Positions 1-9,644 of a DNA stretch of 51,761 nucleotides are shown one piece after another; the stretch's first letter is position 1, and each line of letters starts with the position of its first letter. Origin of the DNA: an uncultured Microbacterium sp. (GTDB lineage Bacteria; Actinomycetota; Actinomycetes; Actinomycetales; Microbacteriaceae); NCBI GenBank assembly GCA_947503655.1, contig CANNEP010000011.1:1-51761 (forward strand). The letters are read 5' to 3'. The notes below the pieces were generated by a model. That model did not search any database. It was not told the DNA's origin and saw only the letters and a list, made by a program, of their open reading frames with translations. A program made the translations under genes and the position numbers.

Positions 1-263
1 AGTAGACCCCCGTACCATCAGGCATGTAGCGCAAACGGCACCGCGCGCTTCGCGAATCGAGCCATCTCCGTGACGCAGCAAACCAACCATCTCGGGAGCG
101 CAACCCGGTCCAAGAAGGAGCGGCGGATGACGGAGGGAATACTGGCGGGTCTGGCAGGCCGACCCGCAGGGATAGCCCGGAGATTCACTATCCGCCGTTC
201 CACCGTCGCAACCCGACCACCGATACTCGACCGATTCAATTCAGCCGACGAGGTCAGCGACTA
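1..263. other. Window edge with no recognisable gene
   Basis: Short open frames exist on both strands, but none has a ribosome binding site, a recognisable motif or a composition that sets it apart from chance. I see no tRNA cloverleaf and no clear terminator for the ion-channel gene that ends at 264. The stretch may be the 3' flank of a gene lying outside the window. Confidence 0.4.
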
Positions 264-1163
264 TCAGTCAGTCTTCGCGAGCGCGGCGGTGAGGGCCTCC
301 ACCTGCTGACGCAGAGCTGCGAGTTCACCGGCGACGTCGGTGCCCCCGAACATCACGTGGTGTGAGTGCTCGAAATTCACGTGGTCCTGCTTGTCGCGAG
401 CGGTCGGCTTCACCGACGCCTCAGCCGGCTCAGACGCCTCAGCCGACTGTGGGGCTGCCGCGCCTTCCTGAGATGAGTCCAAGCCCTGCATCGCATCGAC
501 GATGACGGCGATGAAGAGGTTCAACACCGTCAACGCACTGATCAACACGAATGGCACGAAGAAGGCGGGGGCAGCGGGCTCCACCAACATGATCTTGCGC
601 ACCTGATCCGACCAGCCATCGAGGGTCATGATCTGGAACAACGAGAACAGACTGGAGCCCAGATCCCCATACTCGGCTGGGAACTTCTTCCCGAACAGCA
701 TCGTGGCCATCACAGCACCGACGTAGAAGATGATGCCAAGAAGCGCCGCAATCGACGCGATGCCGGGCACCGCCTTCACAAGCGCATCCACCACACGGCG
801 CAACGACGGAACCACAGAAATCAGACGCAAAACACGCAGAACGCGCAGCGCACGCAACACCGCGAGTCCGTCAGCACCCGGAATCAACGCGATGCCGACA
901 ATGACGAAGTCGAAAACGTTCCACGCATTGCGGAAGAACCCGAGACCCTGACCATAGAGCTTGAGAGCGATCTCGACGATGAAGATCCACAAACAGATCT
1001 TGTCGAGCACATGCATGACGGTCTCGTAGCGTTCCATCAACGCGTGCACGGTCTCAAGGCCCAGAATGATCGCGTTGATGATGATGACCACCAGCACGAA
1101 GTTCTGCGCCGCCTTGGACGTCACAAAATTGTTCACCGACGTGCGGCTGTACCACGTTTTCAT
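264..1163 (-). CDS. Voltage-gated ion channel, six-transmembrane NaChBac-like family
   Basis: This 299-residue membrane protein has the layout of a single-domain bacterial voltage-gated cation channel. Segments S1 to S3 lie near residues 21-40, 55-72 and 82-97. S4 carries arginines at every third position (about 104, 107, 110 and 113, then a pair near 122). A pore helix with the filter-like motif TLDGWSD lies near 180-186, followed by S6 near 200-223. NaChBac and NavMs have TLESW at the filter, so an acidic residue is kept but shifted in type (Asp-Gly for Glu-Ser); ion selectivity cannot be called. The C-terminal tail is acidic and Ala-rich, has a His-rich patch, and ends in a probable coiled coil, as in the tetramerising tails of this family. 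I chose the ATG at 1163 because GAGAAGG lies just upstream; a start at 1193 would put that site inside the gene. Confidence 0.85.
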   Translation of the reverse strand: MKTWYSRTSVNNFVTSKAAQNFVLVVIIINAIILGLETVHALMERYETVMHVLDKICLWIFIVEIALKLYGQGLGFFRNAWNVFDFVIVGIALIPGADGLAVLRALRVLRVLRLISVVPSLRRVVDALVKAVPGIASIAALLGIIFYVGAVMATMLFGKKFPAEYGDLGSSLFSLFQIMTLDGWSDQVRKIMLVEPAAPAFFVPFVLISALTVLNLFIAVIVDAMQGLDSSQEGAAAPQSAEASEPAEASVKPTARDKQDHVNFEHSHHVMFGGTDVAGELAALRQQVEALTAALAKTD

Positions 1164-1283
1164 CGTTGGCCTTCTCTGCGAGTGAGCGGTCACGAGACGT
1201 GCTTGTCCCCAAAAACAGCAGTCCCCGTTCCGATCATAAAGTGACTGGCACTACAGTGGTGACACTCTCGAGGGAAGGGGACC

Positions 1284-1680
1284 ATGGCGGACCTCACTGC
1301 GCGCAGCCACCGCGTCGCCGACAGCCTGCGACATGCGGGACTCGCCATCATCACGTTGCCGGAGTCGGCTGCGACAGCGCCGCTCGCCGCAGCGGCGCTC
1401 GGCACCGAGGTCGGTGCCATCGCCAACAGTCTCGTCTTCATGGCCGACGGTGCACCCCTGCTCGTCATGACAAGTGGCGCGCACCGCGTTGACACCGCGC
1501 TCCTCGCAGAACGACTCGGCAAAGAGCGCATCGTCCGCGCCAAGCCAGAGCAGGTCCTCGAAGCGACCGGGCAAGTCATCGGGGGAGTAGCCCCCGTCGG
1601 CCACCCCGCACCCCGTCTTCGCACTCACCTTCGCCGAACTCGTGTCACTCACCGGCGGCACAGTCCTCGCCGTCAACTGA
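1284..1680 (+). pseudogene. YbaK/EbsC-family aminoacyl-tRNA deacylase, broken by an internal deletion
   Basis: The first 109 or so codons read as a YbaK/EbsC (ProX-like) domain, including VIGGVAPVGHP, and start at an ATG with a good purine-rich site (AGGGAAGGGG). After about 1605 the frame turns into Arg-rich nonsense, while the family's C-terminal strand (HPVFALTFAELVSLTGG, ending TVLAVN and a stop at 1678-1680) continues in the +1 frame. The two parts together give about 132 codons where the family has 155-160. The missing stretch lies between the two conserved Gly-His-Pro motifs, whose codons are near-identical direct repeats; recombination between them would remove about 25 codons and shift the frame. 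Family members hydrolyse mischarged tRNAs. This copy should be inactive unless the break is a sequencing or assembly error. Confidence 0.75.
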
Positions 1681-1682
1681 GA

Positions 1683-2438
1683 TCACCGCAAGCGCGTCGC
1701 GAGCGTCGCCGCCGCCTCCGAAACCGCAGTCGTCACCGCGGCCGTGTCCGTGGTTCCGAAATCACTCCACGTCGCCGCCACGGCAGCAACCGGCCAGCCC
1801 GCATGGTCGAGAACCGCCACCGCCACCGAACGCATTCCCGCCGTCACTTCGCCATCCTCTGTGGCGACACCGGCAGCCCGCGTCTCACGCAACAACGTGC
1901 GCAACTGAGGCAACGACCGCGGCCCACGACCCGTGCGGTCGGCAAATGCTGACGCATCCGGGTACAGCGCACGCACCTGCTCAGCGGGCAGCGCCGCCAG
2001 CATCGCACGACCGGTCGCGGTCAAGTGCGCGGGCAACCGCACGCCCACATCCGTGACGAGAGCGGGTCGACGCGCCGCACGCTCCTCAACGATGTAAACG
2101 ACATCGCGACCACTCATCACCGCAACGTGCGTCGACTCGCCAATGCGGTCCGTCAGCTGCGCGAGCAACGGACGCCCCAACCGCGCGATCGGCTCCTGCC
2201 GCGCATACCCACCAGCCAACTCGAACGCCGCCGTGCTGAGACCCCACGTGCGCGAAACATGCACCACGAAACCATTGACCTGCAGGGTGTCGAGCAACTG
2301 ATACACCGTCGAACGCGGGATATCGAGCGTCTTCGCAATCACACTCGCGGCCAAAGGTCCGCGGGCGCGCGACATCATCGTGAGAATCCGCAGCGTCTGA
2401 TCGGCGGCGGGAACAATACGGGCTGGAGTGTCTGACAT
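1683..2438 (-). CDS. IclR-family transcriptional regulator, probable hut regulator
   Basis: This 251-residue protein has an N-terminal winged helix-turn-helix (about residues 9-75, with SVIAKTLDIPRSTVYQLLDTL as the HTH) and a C-terminal IclR effector domain (about 90-251, with GESTHVAVMSGRDVVYIVEE and RLPAHLTATGRAMLA). Such proteins bind small metabolites and act as repressors or activators. It is transcribed divergently from hutH, with only about 60 bp between the start codons, so control of the hutHUI operon is the simplest job. The ATG at 2438 is my choice; an in-frame TTG lies at 2447. Neither has a clear ribosome site. The start codon sits inside an inverted repeat (2429-2446), which suggests autoregulation. 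Its 3' end converges on the YbaK pseudogene, 2 bp away. Confidence 0.85.
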   Translation of the reverse strand: MSDTPARIVPAADQTLRILTMMSRARGPLAASVIAKTLDIPRSTVYQLLDTLQVNGFVVHVSRTWGLSTAAFELAGGYARQEPIARLGRPLLAQLTDRIGESTHVAVMSGRDVVYIVEERAARRPALVTDVGVRLPAHLTATGRAMLAALPAEQVRALYPDASAFADRTGRGPRSLPQLRTLLRETRAAGVATEDGEVTAGMRSVAVAVLDHAGWPVAAVAATWSDFGTTDTAAVTTAVSEAAATLATRLR

Positions 2439-2446
2439 CTCAGACA
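2429..2446. promoter_or_regulatory. Inverted repeat, candidate IclR operator
   Basis: TGTCTGA and TCAGACA form perfect 7-bp arms around a 4-bp spacer, overlapping the start of the iclR gene and lying 54-71 bp before hutH. A second dyad at 2464-2475 shares the half-sites TGTC and GACA. The assignment to this regulator is inference from position. Confidence 0.5.
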
Positions 2447-2463
2447 AATTGTGCCACGAAAGC

Positions 2464-2475
2464 CTGTCGGGACAG
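2464..2475. promoter_or_regulatory. Second dyad (CTGTCGGGACAG) in the iclR-hutH intergenic region
   Basis: CTGTC and GACAG are 5-bp arms with a 2-bp centre, 25-36 bp before the hutH start, where a -35 element would fall. It shares the TGTC/GACA half-sites with the longer repeat at 2429-2446. A repressor bound here would block hutH transcription; that is inference. Confidence 0.35.
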
Positions 2476-2499
2476 CCCCGATCGGTGTGAAATCAAACT

Positions 2500-4014
2500 A
2501 TGAGCATCACTGTCGGCCGCCTTCCCCTGACCCCCGCCGAGGTCGTCGCCGTCGCACGCCACGGCGCGCCCGTCACGATCGACCCCGAAGCCCTCGCCGG
2601 CGTCGCAGAATCACGCACCCGCATTGAGGCCCTCGCCGACGACTCGGTGCCGCACTACGGCGTCTCCACCGGCTTCGGAGCCCTCGCCACCACCTTTATC
2701 TCGCCCGACCGCCGCGCACAGCTGCAGGCAAGTCTCATCCGCTCGCACGCCGCCGGAACCGGTGCTGAAGTTGAGACGGAAGTCGTGCGCGCCCTGCACC
2801 TGCTGCGCCTGCGCACCCTCGTCTCGGGCCGCACGGGCGTGCGCCCCATCGTCGTCGAGACCTACGCCGCCATGCTGAACGCCGGCATCACCCCGATCGT
2901 GCGCGAATACGGCTCACTCGGTTGCTCCGGCGACCTCGCACCGCTGTCGCACATCGCCCTCGCGGCCATGGGCGAAGGTGACGTGCGCGTCGACGGAACC
3001 ATGGTTCCGGCCGCCGACGCGCTGGCAGCCGCCGGCATCGAACCTCTCGTACTGCGCGAGAAGGAGGGCCTCGCCCTCATCAACGGCACCGACGGCATGC
3101 TCGGCATGCTCGTGCTGGCGCTGCACGACCTGGAGAACCTGCTCGAAGTTGCTGACCTGTCGGCGGCGATGTCGATCGAATCGCAGCTCGGCACCGATGC
3201 CGTGTTCGCTCAAGACCTGATGGACCTGCGCCCGCAGCTCGGCCAGAGCCAGTCGGCCGCGAATCTCCGCGCCTACCTCAACCCGTCGCCCATGGTGCAG
3301 AGCCACAAGGGGCCGGAAGACACCCGCGTGCAAGACGCCTACTCGCTGCGTTGCTCGCCCCAAGTGCATGGCGCAGCTCGCGACACCGCCGCACACGCAG
3401 CGCTCATCGCCGGCCGCGAACTCGCAGCGGTCGTCGACAACCCGGTTGTCACGATCGATGGGCGCGTTGAGTCGAACGGCAACTTCCACGGCGCCCCGGT
3501 CGCGTACGTGCTCGACTTCCTCGCGATCGCGATTGCCGACCTGGCCTCGATTTCGGAGCGCCGCACCGACCGCGCCCTCGACAAGGCGCGCAGCCACGGC
3601 CTCCCGCCGTTCCTCGCCGACGAAGTGGGCGTCGACTCGGGCCTCATGATCGCGCAGTACGCGGCAGCTGGCATCGTCTCCGAGCTCAAGCGCCTCGCGG
3701 TTCCGGCATCCGTCGACTCGATCCCGTCGTCGGCTATGCAGGAAGACCACGTGTCAATGGGGTGGGCGGCCGCCCGCAAACTGCGCCGCGGCATCGACGG
3801 CCTCGCCCGCGTGCTCGCGATCGAACTCCTCACCGGCGCACGCGCCCTCGACCTGCGCGCACCACTACAGCCCGGCCCGGCCACCGGCGCCGTGCGCGAA
3901 CTCATCCGCACCCAGGTTGCGGGCCCCGGCCCCGACCGCTTCCTCTCGCCCGACATGGAGGCCATCACCGAGATGGTGCTCTCCGGCCAGATTCTCGCCG
4001 CAACTAAGGAGTGA
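2500..4014 (+). CDS. hutH: Histidine ammonia-lyase
   Basis: HutH removes ammonia from L-histidine to give urocanate, the first step of histidine breakdown in the cytoplasm. The protein is 504 residues, the usual size. The self-cyclising triad that makes the electrophilic MIO cofactor is in [14 protein letters not shown], with Cys142-Ser143-Gly144 in place of the common Ala-Ser-Gly; the Cys version is known in actinobacterial enzymes such as that of Streptomyces griseus. The N-terminal [10 protein letters not shown] motif and the conserved [15 protein letters not shown] block are also present. It is the first gene of hutH-hutU-hutI; hutU starts 2 nt after its stop. No clear ribosome site precedes the ATG. 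The gene contains a 16-bp perfect palindrome made of two inverted copies of the CGGAACCA octamer (2994-3009). Confidence 0.97.
   Translation: MSITVGRLPLTPAEVVAVARHGAPVTIDPEALAGVAESRTRIEALADDSVPHYGVSTGFGALATTFISPDRRAQLQASLIRSHAAGTGAEVETEVVRALHLLRLRTLVSGRTGVRPIVVETYAAMLNAGITPIVREYGSLGCSGDLAPLSHIALAAMGEGDVRVDGTMVPAADALAAAGIEPLVLREKEGLALINGTDGMLGMLVLALHDLENLLEVADLSAAMSIESQLGTDAVFAQDLMDLRPQLGQSQSAANLRAYLNPSPMVQSHKGPEDTRVQDAYSLRCSPQVHGAARDTAAHAALIAGRELAAVVDNPVVTIDGRVESNGNFHGAPVAYVLDFLAIAIADLASISERRTDRALDKARSHGLPPFLADEVGVDSGLMIAQYAAAGIVSELKRLAVPASVDSIPSSAMQEDHVSMGWAAARKLRRGIDGLARVLAIELLTGARALDLRAPLQPGPATGAVRELIRTQVAGPGPDRFLSPDMEAITEMVLSGQILAATKE
2994..3009. repeat. Palindrome of two inverted CGGAACCA octamers
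   Basis: CGGAACCATGGTTCCG is a perfect 16-bp palindrome inside hutH, encoding Gly-Thr-Met-Val-Pro with GGA and GTT codons that are not the GC-richest choices. It is one of the inverted pairs of an octamer found 42 times in this window. Confidence 0.7.
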
Positions 4015-4016
4015 GC

Positions 4017-5666
4017 ATGACCCGCACAATCCACGCACCCCGAGGCAACGAACGCACTGCCCAGAGCTGGGGCGCCGAAGCCGCCAAGCGCATGCTGATG
4101 AACAACCTCGACCCCGAGGTTGCCGAGCACCCGGAAGACCTCGTCGTCTACGGCGGTACCGGCCGCGCGGCCCGCTCTTGGGCGGCGTACGACGCGATCG
4201 TCCGCACGCTCGATGAGATGGCACCAGACGAAACCCTGCTCGTGCAGTCGGGTAAGCCGGTCGGTGTCTTCCGTACCCACGAGTGGGCGCCGCGCGTGCT
4301 CATCGCGAACTCCAACCTCGTCGGTGACTGGGCAACGTGGCCCGAGTTCCGCAAGCTCGAAGACCTCGGCCTCACAATGTACGGCCAGATGACCGCAGGC
4401 TCGTGGATCTACATCGGCACCCAGGGCATCCTGCAGGGCACCTATGAAACGTTCGCCGCCGTCGCCCGTTCACTCGGCCGCGAAAGCCTCGCCGGAACCC
4501 TCACGCTCACCGGCGGCGCGGGCGGCATGGGTGGCGCACAGCCCCTCGCCGTCACCTTCAACGGCGGCGCCGTGCTCATCGTTGACGTCGACGAGAGCCG
4601 CCTCGCCCGCCGCGTCGACCACGGCTACCTCGACGAGTACACGACCGACCTCGACGCGGCGATCGAACGCGTCGTCGCCGCGAAGAACGCGGGCGAAGCC
4701 CTCTCCGTCGGCGTTGTCGGAAACGCCGCCGAAGTCTTCCCCGAGCTCCTGCGTCGCGGCACCCCGATCGACATCGTCACCGACCAGACCAGCGCACACG
4801 ACCCGCTTGCGTACCTGCCCATCGGCATCTCCGTCGAAGACTGGAAGGCCGAAGCCGCCCGCGATCCCGAGGGCTTCACCGAGAAGTCGCGCGCCGCGAT
4901 GGCCGCCCACGTCAAGGCCATGGTCGAGTTCCAAGACGGCGGCGCCGCTGTGTTCGATTACGGCAACTCGATCCGCGCCGAAGCACAGCTCGGTGGCTAC
5001 GACCGTGCGTTTGAATTCCCCGGCTTCGTACCCGCCTACATTCGCCCGCAGTTCGAATCGGGCCGCGGCCCGTTCCGCTGGGTAGCGCTGTCGGGAGACC
5101 CCGAAGACATCCGCAAGACCGACCGCGCGATCGCCGAGCTCTTCCCGCACGACACGGCACTGCACCGCTGGCTCGAGCAGGCGGGGGAGAAGGTGCACTT
5201 CGAGGGTCTTCCGGCACGCATTTGCTGGCTGGGCTACAAGGAGCGCCACCTCGCGGGCCTCAAGTTCAACGAGATGGTGGCATCGGGCGAGCTCTCCGCA
5301 CCCATCGTGATCGGCCGCGACCACCTGGACTCAGGTTCCGTCGCCAGCCCCTACCGCGAAACCGAATCCATGAAGGACGGCTCCGACGCAATCGCCGACT
5401 GGCCACTCCTCAACGCCCTGCTCAACACCGCATCTGGTGCCGCCTGGGTATCGATTCACCACGGTGGTGGCGTCGGCATCGGTCGCTCGATCCACGCTGG
5501 CCAGGTGACCGTTGCCGATGGTTCCGCTCTCGCCGCCGAGAAGATCGAGCGCGTGCTCACCAACGACCCCGGCACCGGTGTCATGCGCCACGTTGACGCG
5601 GGCTACGAGCACGCCGCCGAGGTCGCACGCGAGCGCGGCCTCACCATTCCGATGATGGACGCGTAA
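4017..5666 (+). CDS. hutU: Urocanate hydratase (urocanase)
   Basis: HutU converts urocanate to 4-imidazolone-5-propionate using tightly bound NAD+ as an electrophile. The 549-residue protein has the family blocks [17 protein letters not shown], the Gly-rich NAD-binding loop [15 protein letters not shown] and [17 protein letters not shown] with the conserved Cys near 403, then [20 protein letters not shown]. The ATG at 4017 is preferred because AAGGAG lies 6 nt upstream, overlapping the end of hutH; a GTG at 4011 in the same frame would touch that site. Its stop overlaps the hutI start in TAATG, so translation of the two is probably coupled. Confidence 0.97.
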   Translation: MTRTIHAPRGNERTAQSWGAEAAKRMLMNNLDPEVAEHPEDLVVYGGTGRAARSWAAYDAIVRTLDEMAPDETLLVQSGKPVGVFRTHEWAPRVLIANSNLVGDWATWPEFRKLEDLGLTMYGQMTAGSWIYIGTQGILQGTYETFAAVARSLGRESLAGTLTLTGGAGGMGGAQPLAVTFNGGAVLIVDVDESRLARRVDHGYLDEYTTDLDAAIERVVAAKNAGEALSVGVVGNAAEVFPELLRRGTPIDIVTDQTSAHDPLAYLPIGISVEDWKAEAARDPEGFTEKSRAAMAAHVKAMVEFQDGGAAVFDYGNSIRAEAQLGGYDRAFEFPGFVPAYIRPQFESGRGPFRWVALSGDPEDIRKTDRAIAELFPHDTALHRWLEQAGEKVHFEGLPARICWLGYKERHLAGLKFNEMVASGELSAPIVIGRDHLDSGSVASPYRETESMKDGSDAIADWPLLNALLNTASGAAWVSIHHGGGVGIGRSIHAGQVTVADGSALAAEKIERVLTNDPGTGVMRHVDAGYEHAAEVARERGLTIPMMDA

Positions 5667-6880
5667 TGGCAACGCTCGTCACCGGTATCGGTGAGCTCAC
5701 CACCAACGTCGAAACCGACGGCGACAAGTGCGGCACGCTGCACAACGCCGCCGTTCGCATCGAGAACGGACGCATCGCCTGGGTCGGCGAAGCCCTGCAC
5801 GCGGAACCAGCTGAGAACGTCATCGACGTTGAGGGCGCCGCCGTGATTCCCGGGTTCGTCGACAGCCACACGCACCTCGTGTTTGGCGGCGACCGCTCCG
5901 AAGAGTTCGCCGCCCGGATGACGGGCACACCGTACGCTGCGGGCGGCATCCGCACGACGGTTGCCGCCACGCGTGCTGCGTCGGATGCGGCATTGCGCAC
6001 GCGTCTTCACGGATTCGTTGCCGAGTGTTTGAGCCAGGGAACCACGACTCTCGAAATCAAGACGGGCTACGGTCTCGACGTGGAGTCGGAGACGAAACTC
6101 GCCAGACTCGCACGCGAAATCACCGAAGAGGTTACCTTCCTCGGTGCCCACGTGGTTCCGGCCGAGTATGTCGACGACCGCGATGCGTACGTCGACCTGG
6201 TGTGCGGCGAAATGCTCGACGCCGTGAAGCCCTACGCGAAGTGGATCGACGTGTTTTGCGAGCGCGGCGCGTTCGACGTCGACGAATCCCGTGCCGTGCT
6301 GCGGGCCGGTATCGACGCGGGTCTCAAGCCCCGCGTGCACGGCAACCAGCTCGGTGAGGGCGGCGGCGTTGCCCTCGCGGTGGAGATGGGTGCGGCGAGC
6401 GTCGATCACTGCACCTACCTCAGCGACAACGATGTTGAGTTGCTGGCTAGCTCCGACACCGTCGCGACGCTCCTGCCGGGCGTCGAGTTTTCGACGAAGC
6501 ACCCGTACCCGAGCGCGCGACGCCTTCTCGACGCTGGTGTCACGGTGGCACTTGCGAGTGACTGCAACCCGGGCACAAGTTTCACAACGTCGATGCCGCT
6601 CATGATCGCGCTCGCGGTGCGAGAGATGGGCATGTCGCCCGCCGAAGCGGTGTGGGCGGCAACTGCCGGCGGCGCGAGGGCCCTGGGCCGCACCGATGTC
6701 GGAACGCTCGCCGTTGGTTCCGCAGCGCACCTCGCCGTGCTGCGCGCACCGTCACGAATCCACTTGGCATACCGCCCCGGCGTGCCGCTAATTCAGCGCG
6801 TCATCAACGAGGAATGTCGTACTGCACCCGCGTCGGCGGCGTGCGGAACGCCTCGCGCCACGAGTCGTTATTCCACGTAA
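5666..6880 (+). CDS. hutI: Imidazolonepropionase
   Basis: HutI hydrolyses imidazolone propionate to N-formimino-L-glutamate. It is an amidohydrolase-fold metalloenzyme: the metal-binding SHTH motif lies near residue 70, with [30 protein letters not shown] and the metal-ligand Asp in LASDCNPGT following in the right order. At 404 residues it is slightly long. The last 20 or so residues after GVPLIQRV do not look like the family and are read through the antisense strand of the convergent SixA gene, giving a 77-nt 3' overlap; the ancestral stop may have been lost. Its start overlaps hutU by one base. Confidence 0.95.
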   Translation: MATLVTGIGELTTNVETDGDKCGTLHNAAVRIENGRIAWVGEALHAEPAENVIDVEGAAVIPGFVDSHTHLVFGGDRSEEFAARMTGTPYAAGGIRTTVAATRAASDAALRTRLHGFVAECLSQGTTTLEIKTGYGLDVESETKLARLAREITEEVTFLGAHVVPAEYVDDRDAYVDLVCGEMLDAVKPYAKWIDVFCERGAFDVDESRAVLRAGIDAGLKPRVHGNQLGEGGGVALAVEMGAASVDHCTYLSDNDVELLASSDTVATLLPGVEFSTKHPYPSARRLLDAGVTVALASDCNPGTSFTTSMPLMIALAVREMGMSPAEAVWAATAGGARALGRTDVGTLAVGSAAHLAVLRAPSRIHLAYRPGVPLIQRVINEECRTAPASAACGTPRATSRYST

Positions 6881-7268
6881 ACCAGGCGACGGCGCACGTC
6901 GGCATGTGCGGAATCTGCGGCCCGAAGTGGCGGGCAAGGATGCTCAGCGTCGGGTCGTGCGCGACGACGGCGACGCACTCCTCTTCGCGCGACGCGACGA
7001 GGTCGGTAATGCGGCGGGGATCGGCGTTGTAGAGCTGGTCGAAGAACTCGATTTCGGTGTCGAGCGCATCCGCGAAGTACTGCGCGGTGCTGGCCGCGCG
7101 CACGGCCGTCGACGACAGAATCACATCAACCTGTTGCTTACGATTCGCGACGAGTTGCGCCATCACCGGGGCGTCGCGCAGGCCGCGGCGGTCGAGCGGG
7201 CGGTCGAAGTCGCTGAGGTCAGGATCATCCCACGAGCTCTTGGCGTGACGAATCAACGTGAGTTGCAT
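6804..7268 (-). CDS. SixA-like histidine phosphatase
   Basis: This 154-residue protein belongs to the histidine phosphatase superfamily, in the short SixA group. The catalytic phosphohistidine is in LIRHAKSSW at the N-terminus, followed by the [10 protein letters not shown] block, the arginine of [11 protein letters not shown] and the second catalytic histidine in VVAHDPT. SixA removes phosphate from phosphohistidine in some two-component and PTS proteins; the target here is unknown. The ATG at 7268 is chosen because the family motif begins a few residues later and the codon overlaps the hutG stop in TGATG, so the gene is co-translated with hutG. Its end overlaps hutI on the other strand by 77 nt. 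Confidence 0.88.
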   Translation of the reverse strand: MQLTLIRHAKSSWDDPDLSDFDRPLDRRGLRDAPVMAQLVANRKQQVDVILSSTAVRAASTAQYFADALDTEIEFFDQLYNADPRRITDLVASREEECVAVVAHDPTLSILARHFGPQIPHMPTCAVAWFTWNNDSWREAFRTPPTRVQYDIPR

Positions 7269-8146
7269 CACGCACGCTCCGATACCGCGGCGATGAGTTC
7301 GAGCAGGCACAGGGCCGCGAGCCGAACCGTGCGGGCGTCTTCGGCATCTGCCGTTGCATCAACTTCGGTGATGTCTGCCGAAGCGATCGTGTTGCTGCGG
7401 CCGATGCCACGCACCAGCGCACGAAGCTCCCATGCGGCCAGGCCGCCCGGAACACTCGCCGGGCACCCCGGCGCTACCGAGCGGTCGACAACGTCAACGT
7501 CGATGTCGAAGTGCACGGGGCCGGCGCCGGTAATCTCGAGCGCTTCGGTCACTACGTCGTCAATGCCGCGGCGTCGCACGTCGGCGAGGCCGATCACGGT
7601 GATGCCGTAGTCACGTACGCGCTTCGCGTAGGCGACGGAGTTCGCAAAATCGGCGATGCCGATCTGCACAATCTTGTGGGGATCAAGGCCCGACTCCACG
7701 AGGCGACGAACGGGCGAGCCATTGGAGACACCATCACGCACGTCGTAGTGCGCGTCGAGCGTGATGAGCCCGGTCGCATGCGCGCCACGAGCGGCAGCAT
7801 AGGTCACACTGTTATCGCCACCGAGCGCGACGACGAGGCGCGATGAGCGCGCCAGCTCGGACACGTGTGCCATCGTGCGCTCTTCGCCCTCGGGGCTGTC
7901 GGGGTCACGCACGTCGCCCGCATCGCGAACGACAAGTTCGCTGAGATCAACAATGTGCTCGCCGGTCACGAGTGCGGGGGAGAAGCGCTGAATCGCGTCT
8001 CGAATTGCCGCTGGTGTCTCGTGCGCACCCGTGGGGGAGAGAGACGTCAAGTGAGCGGGAACGCCGAGCACGGCGACATCGGCGGAACCATCAAATTCCG
8101 GCCAGCCGCCCGCACGCGGCCACAGAGGATCAAACGAGAGTGCCAT
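7268..8146 (-). CDS. hutG: Formimidoylglutamase, arginase/agmatinase fold
   Basis: The 292-residue ureohydrolase-fold protein would split N-formimino-L-glutamate into glutamate and formamide, ending the hut pathway next to hutHUI. The Mn-binding blocks are GGDNS, DAHYDVR and DIDVDVVD. In arginase and agmatinase the first reads GGDHS; here the ligand His is Asn. Formiminoglutamase of Trypanosoma cruzi also has Asn at this site, so the change supports HutG rather than agmatinase. The start at 8146 is where family similarity begins, and a TAGTGT -10 element lies 7 nt before it. The gene is the first of a two-gene unit with sixA. An agmatinase-like role cannot be excluded from sequence alone. Confidence 0.85.
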   Translation of the reverse strand: MALSFDPLWPRAGGWPEFDGSADVAVLGVPAHLTSLSPTGAHETPAAIRDAIQRFSPALVTGEHIVDLSELVVRDAGDVRDPDSPEGEERTMAHVSELARSSRLVVALGGDNSVTYAAARGAHATGLITLDAHYDVRDGVSNGSPVRRLVESGLDPHKIVQIGIADFANSVAYAKRVRDYGITVIGLADVRRRGIDDVVTEALEITGAGPVHFDIDVDVVDRSVAPGCPASVPGGLAAWELRALVRGIGRSNTIASADITEVDATADAEDARTVRLAALCLLELIAAVSERA

Positions 8147-8153
8147 CGCTTTC

Positions 8154-8159
8154 ACACTA
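8154..8159 (-). promoter_or_regulatory. -10 element for leaderless hutG
   Basis: TAGTGT (minus strand) fits the actinobacterial TANNNT -10 element and stands 7 nt before the hutG ATG, so the transcript would begin at or within a base of the start codon. Confidence 0.45.
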
Positions 8160-8253
8160 ATGCCGCGATGAACGACAGTCGATAGCGCCACGACACTCAT
8201 GTTTCGCTGAAATGATGCTGGGTTTGATGACCCGACCACGCCGCTGGGCAACA

Positions 8254-8259
8254 TACGAT
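8254..8259 (+). promoter_or_regulatory. -10 element for leaderless thyA
   Basis: TACGAT stands 7 nt before the ATG at 8267. This makes that ATG, rather than the one at 8258 that lies inside the -10 element, the better start for thyA. Confidence 0.45.
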
Positions 8260-8266
8260 GGGAGCC

Positions 8267-9073
8267 ATGACGATCGCTACGCCATACGAGGATCTGCTGC
8301 GAGATGTGCTGGCTACCGGCACCCACAAGACGGATCGCACCGGCACCGGAACCACGAGTGTCTTTGGTAGGCAACTGCGGTTTGATTTGGCGAACGATGT
8401 TTTCCCGCTGATCACCACGAAGCGCGTGCACTTCAAGTCGGTGGCACTCGAGCTGCTGTGGTTCTTGCGCGGTGAATCAAACGTCTCCTGGCTGCAGGAG
8501 AACGGCGTGCGCATTTGGAATGAGTGGGCCGACGAAGACGGCGAGCTGGGCCCGGTGTACGGCGTGCAGTGGCGCTCGTGGCCGACGCCCGATGGCGAGC
8601 ACATCGACCAGATCGCCCAGGTCATTAAGCAGCTCGAGACGAACCCGGATTCGCGCCGCATCATCGTCTCGGCCTGGAACGTCGCGGAGATCGAGAACAT
8701 GGCGCTCCCGCCGTGCCACGCCTTCTTCCAGTTCTACGTTGCCGACGGCAAGCTGTCGTGCCAGCTGTACCAGCGCTCGGCTGACATGTTCCTCGGCGTT
8801 CCCTTCAACATCGCCTCCTATGCCCTGCTCACGCGCATGATCGCGCACCAGGTGGGCCTCGATGTCGGTGAATTCGTTTGGACTGGCGGTGACGTGCACA
8901 TTTACGACAACCACCTCGAGCAGGTGAAGACGCAGCTGGAGCGCGAGCCCTTCCCATCGCCGACGCTCACGTTCACGCGCAAGCCGAAGTCGATTTTCGA
9001 CTACTCGTTCGATGATTTCGCGGTGCACGATTACCAGCACCACGCGCAGATCTCGGCACCGGTTGCAGTATGA
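8267..9073 (+). CDS. thyA: Thymidylate synthase
   Basis: ThyA methylates dUMP to dTMP using methylene-tetrahydrofolate and releases dihydrofolate. The 268-residue protein matches the classic E. coli-type size. The catalytic Cys is in [11 protein letters not shown] (near residue 150), following [10 protein letters not shown], with the dUMP-binding arginine and histidine regions [19 protein letters not shown] and the C-terminal HDYQHH region also present. An ATG 9 nt upstream is in frame, but it overlaps the TACGAT promoter element. The stop overlaps the folA start by 4 bp (ATGA), so the enzyme that makes dihydrofolate is translated with the one that recycles it. Confidence 0.97.
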   Translation: MTIATPYEDLLRDVLATGTHKTDRTGTGTTSVFGRQLRFDLANDVFPLITTKRVHFKSVALELLWFLRGESNVSWLQENGVRIWNEWADEDGELGPVYGVQWRSWPTPDGEHIDQIAQVIKQLETNPDSRRIIVSAWNVAEIENMALPPCHAFFQFYVADGKLSCQLYQRSADMFLGVPFNIASYALLTRMIAHQVGLDVGEFVWTGGDVHIYDNHLEQVKTQLEREPFPSPTLTFTRKPKSIFDYSFDDFAVHDYQHHAQISAPVAV

Positions 9074-9624
9074 CGCTTCCTGATCTGCCCGACCAGGCCA
9101 TCGGCCTCATCTGGGCGCAAACCCGTGACGGTGTCATTGGTCGCGCCGGCGACATGCCGTGGAAAGCGCCGGAAGACATGGCACACCTCAAGGCAGCCAC
9201 GATGGGCCACCCCGTCGTCATGGGACGCCGCACGTGGGAGTCGATCCCACCGCGCTTTCGCCCCCTCGAGGGCCGCACGAATATCGTGCTGACGCGCGAT
9301 CCCGCGTTGACCGCTGAAGCCGAAGCCGCCGGCGCTCAGGTGTTCACCGACCTGGACGATGCGCTCGCGGCCGCCACAGACGCCCCGGGCGGCGAACTGA
9401 CGTGGATCGTCGGCGGCGGCGCCCTGTACGAGAGCACCGCGAATCGCGCCGACATTGCGCTCGTGACGGTTCTTGACCTGGATGTGCCCGACGGCGATAC
9501 GTTCGCTCCCGCGCTCCCGCCCGGCTTCGAGAATGTTTCGTCGGAGCCCGCCGACGGCTTCACGCCGTCAGACCGCGGCCCGGCATACCGTTTCGAAACC
9601 TGGGTCTCAAACGACGACCTCTAA
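9070..9624 (+). CDS. folA: Dihydrofolate reductase
   Basis: FolA reduces dihydrofolate to tetrahydrofolate with NADPH, restoring the cofactor that ThyA consumes. The 184-residue protein shows [21 protein letters not shown] (first 20 residues of the Met20-loop region), the acidic residue of [20 protein letters not shown], the NADPH phosphate-binding NIVLTR and the glycine pair of IVGGGALY. It overlaps thyA by 4 bp. About 15-20 residues at the C-terminus ([15 protein letters not shown]) fit the usual last strand of the family. Confidence 0.96.
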   Translation: MTLPDLPDQAIGLIWAQTRDGVIGRAGDMPWKAPEDMAHLKAATMGHPVVMGRRTWESIPPRFRPLEGRTNIVLTRDPALTAEAEAAGAQVFTDLDDALAAATDAPGGELTWIVGGGALYESTANRADIALVTVLDLDVPDGDTFAPALPPGFENVSSEPADGFTPSDRGPAYRFETWVSNDDL

Positions 9625-9644
9625 CCGGTGAGCGGTCGCACCGA

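Noticed and set aside
2994..3009. Operator inside hutH
   Set aside because: The palindrome is an inverted octamer pair like others in the window and its codons are in frame; a regulator site there has no support.
6810..6880. Frameshift at the end of hutI
   Set aside because: A stop in the alternative frame is easy to find by chance here; simple read-through of a lost stop explains the tail without a frameshift.
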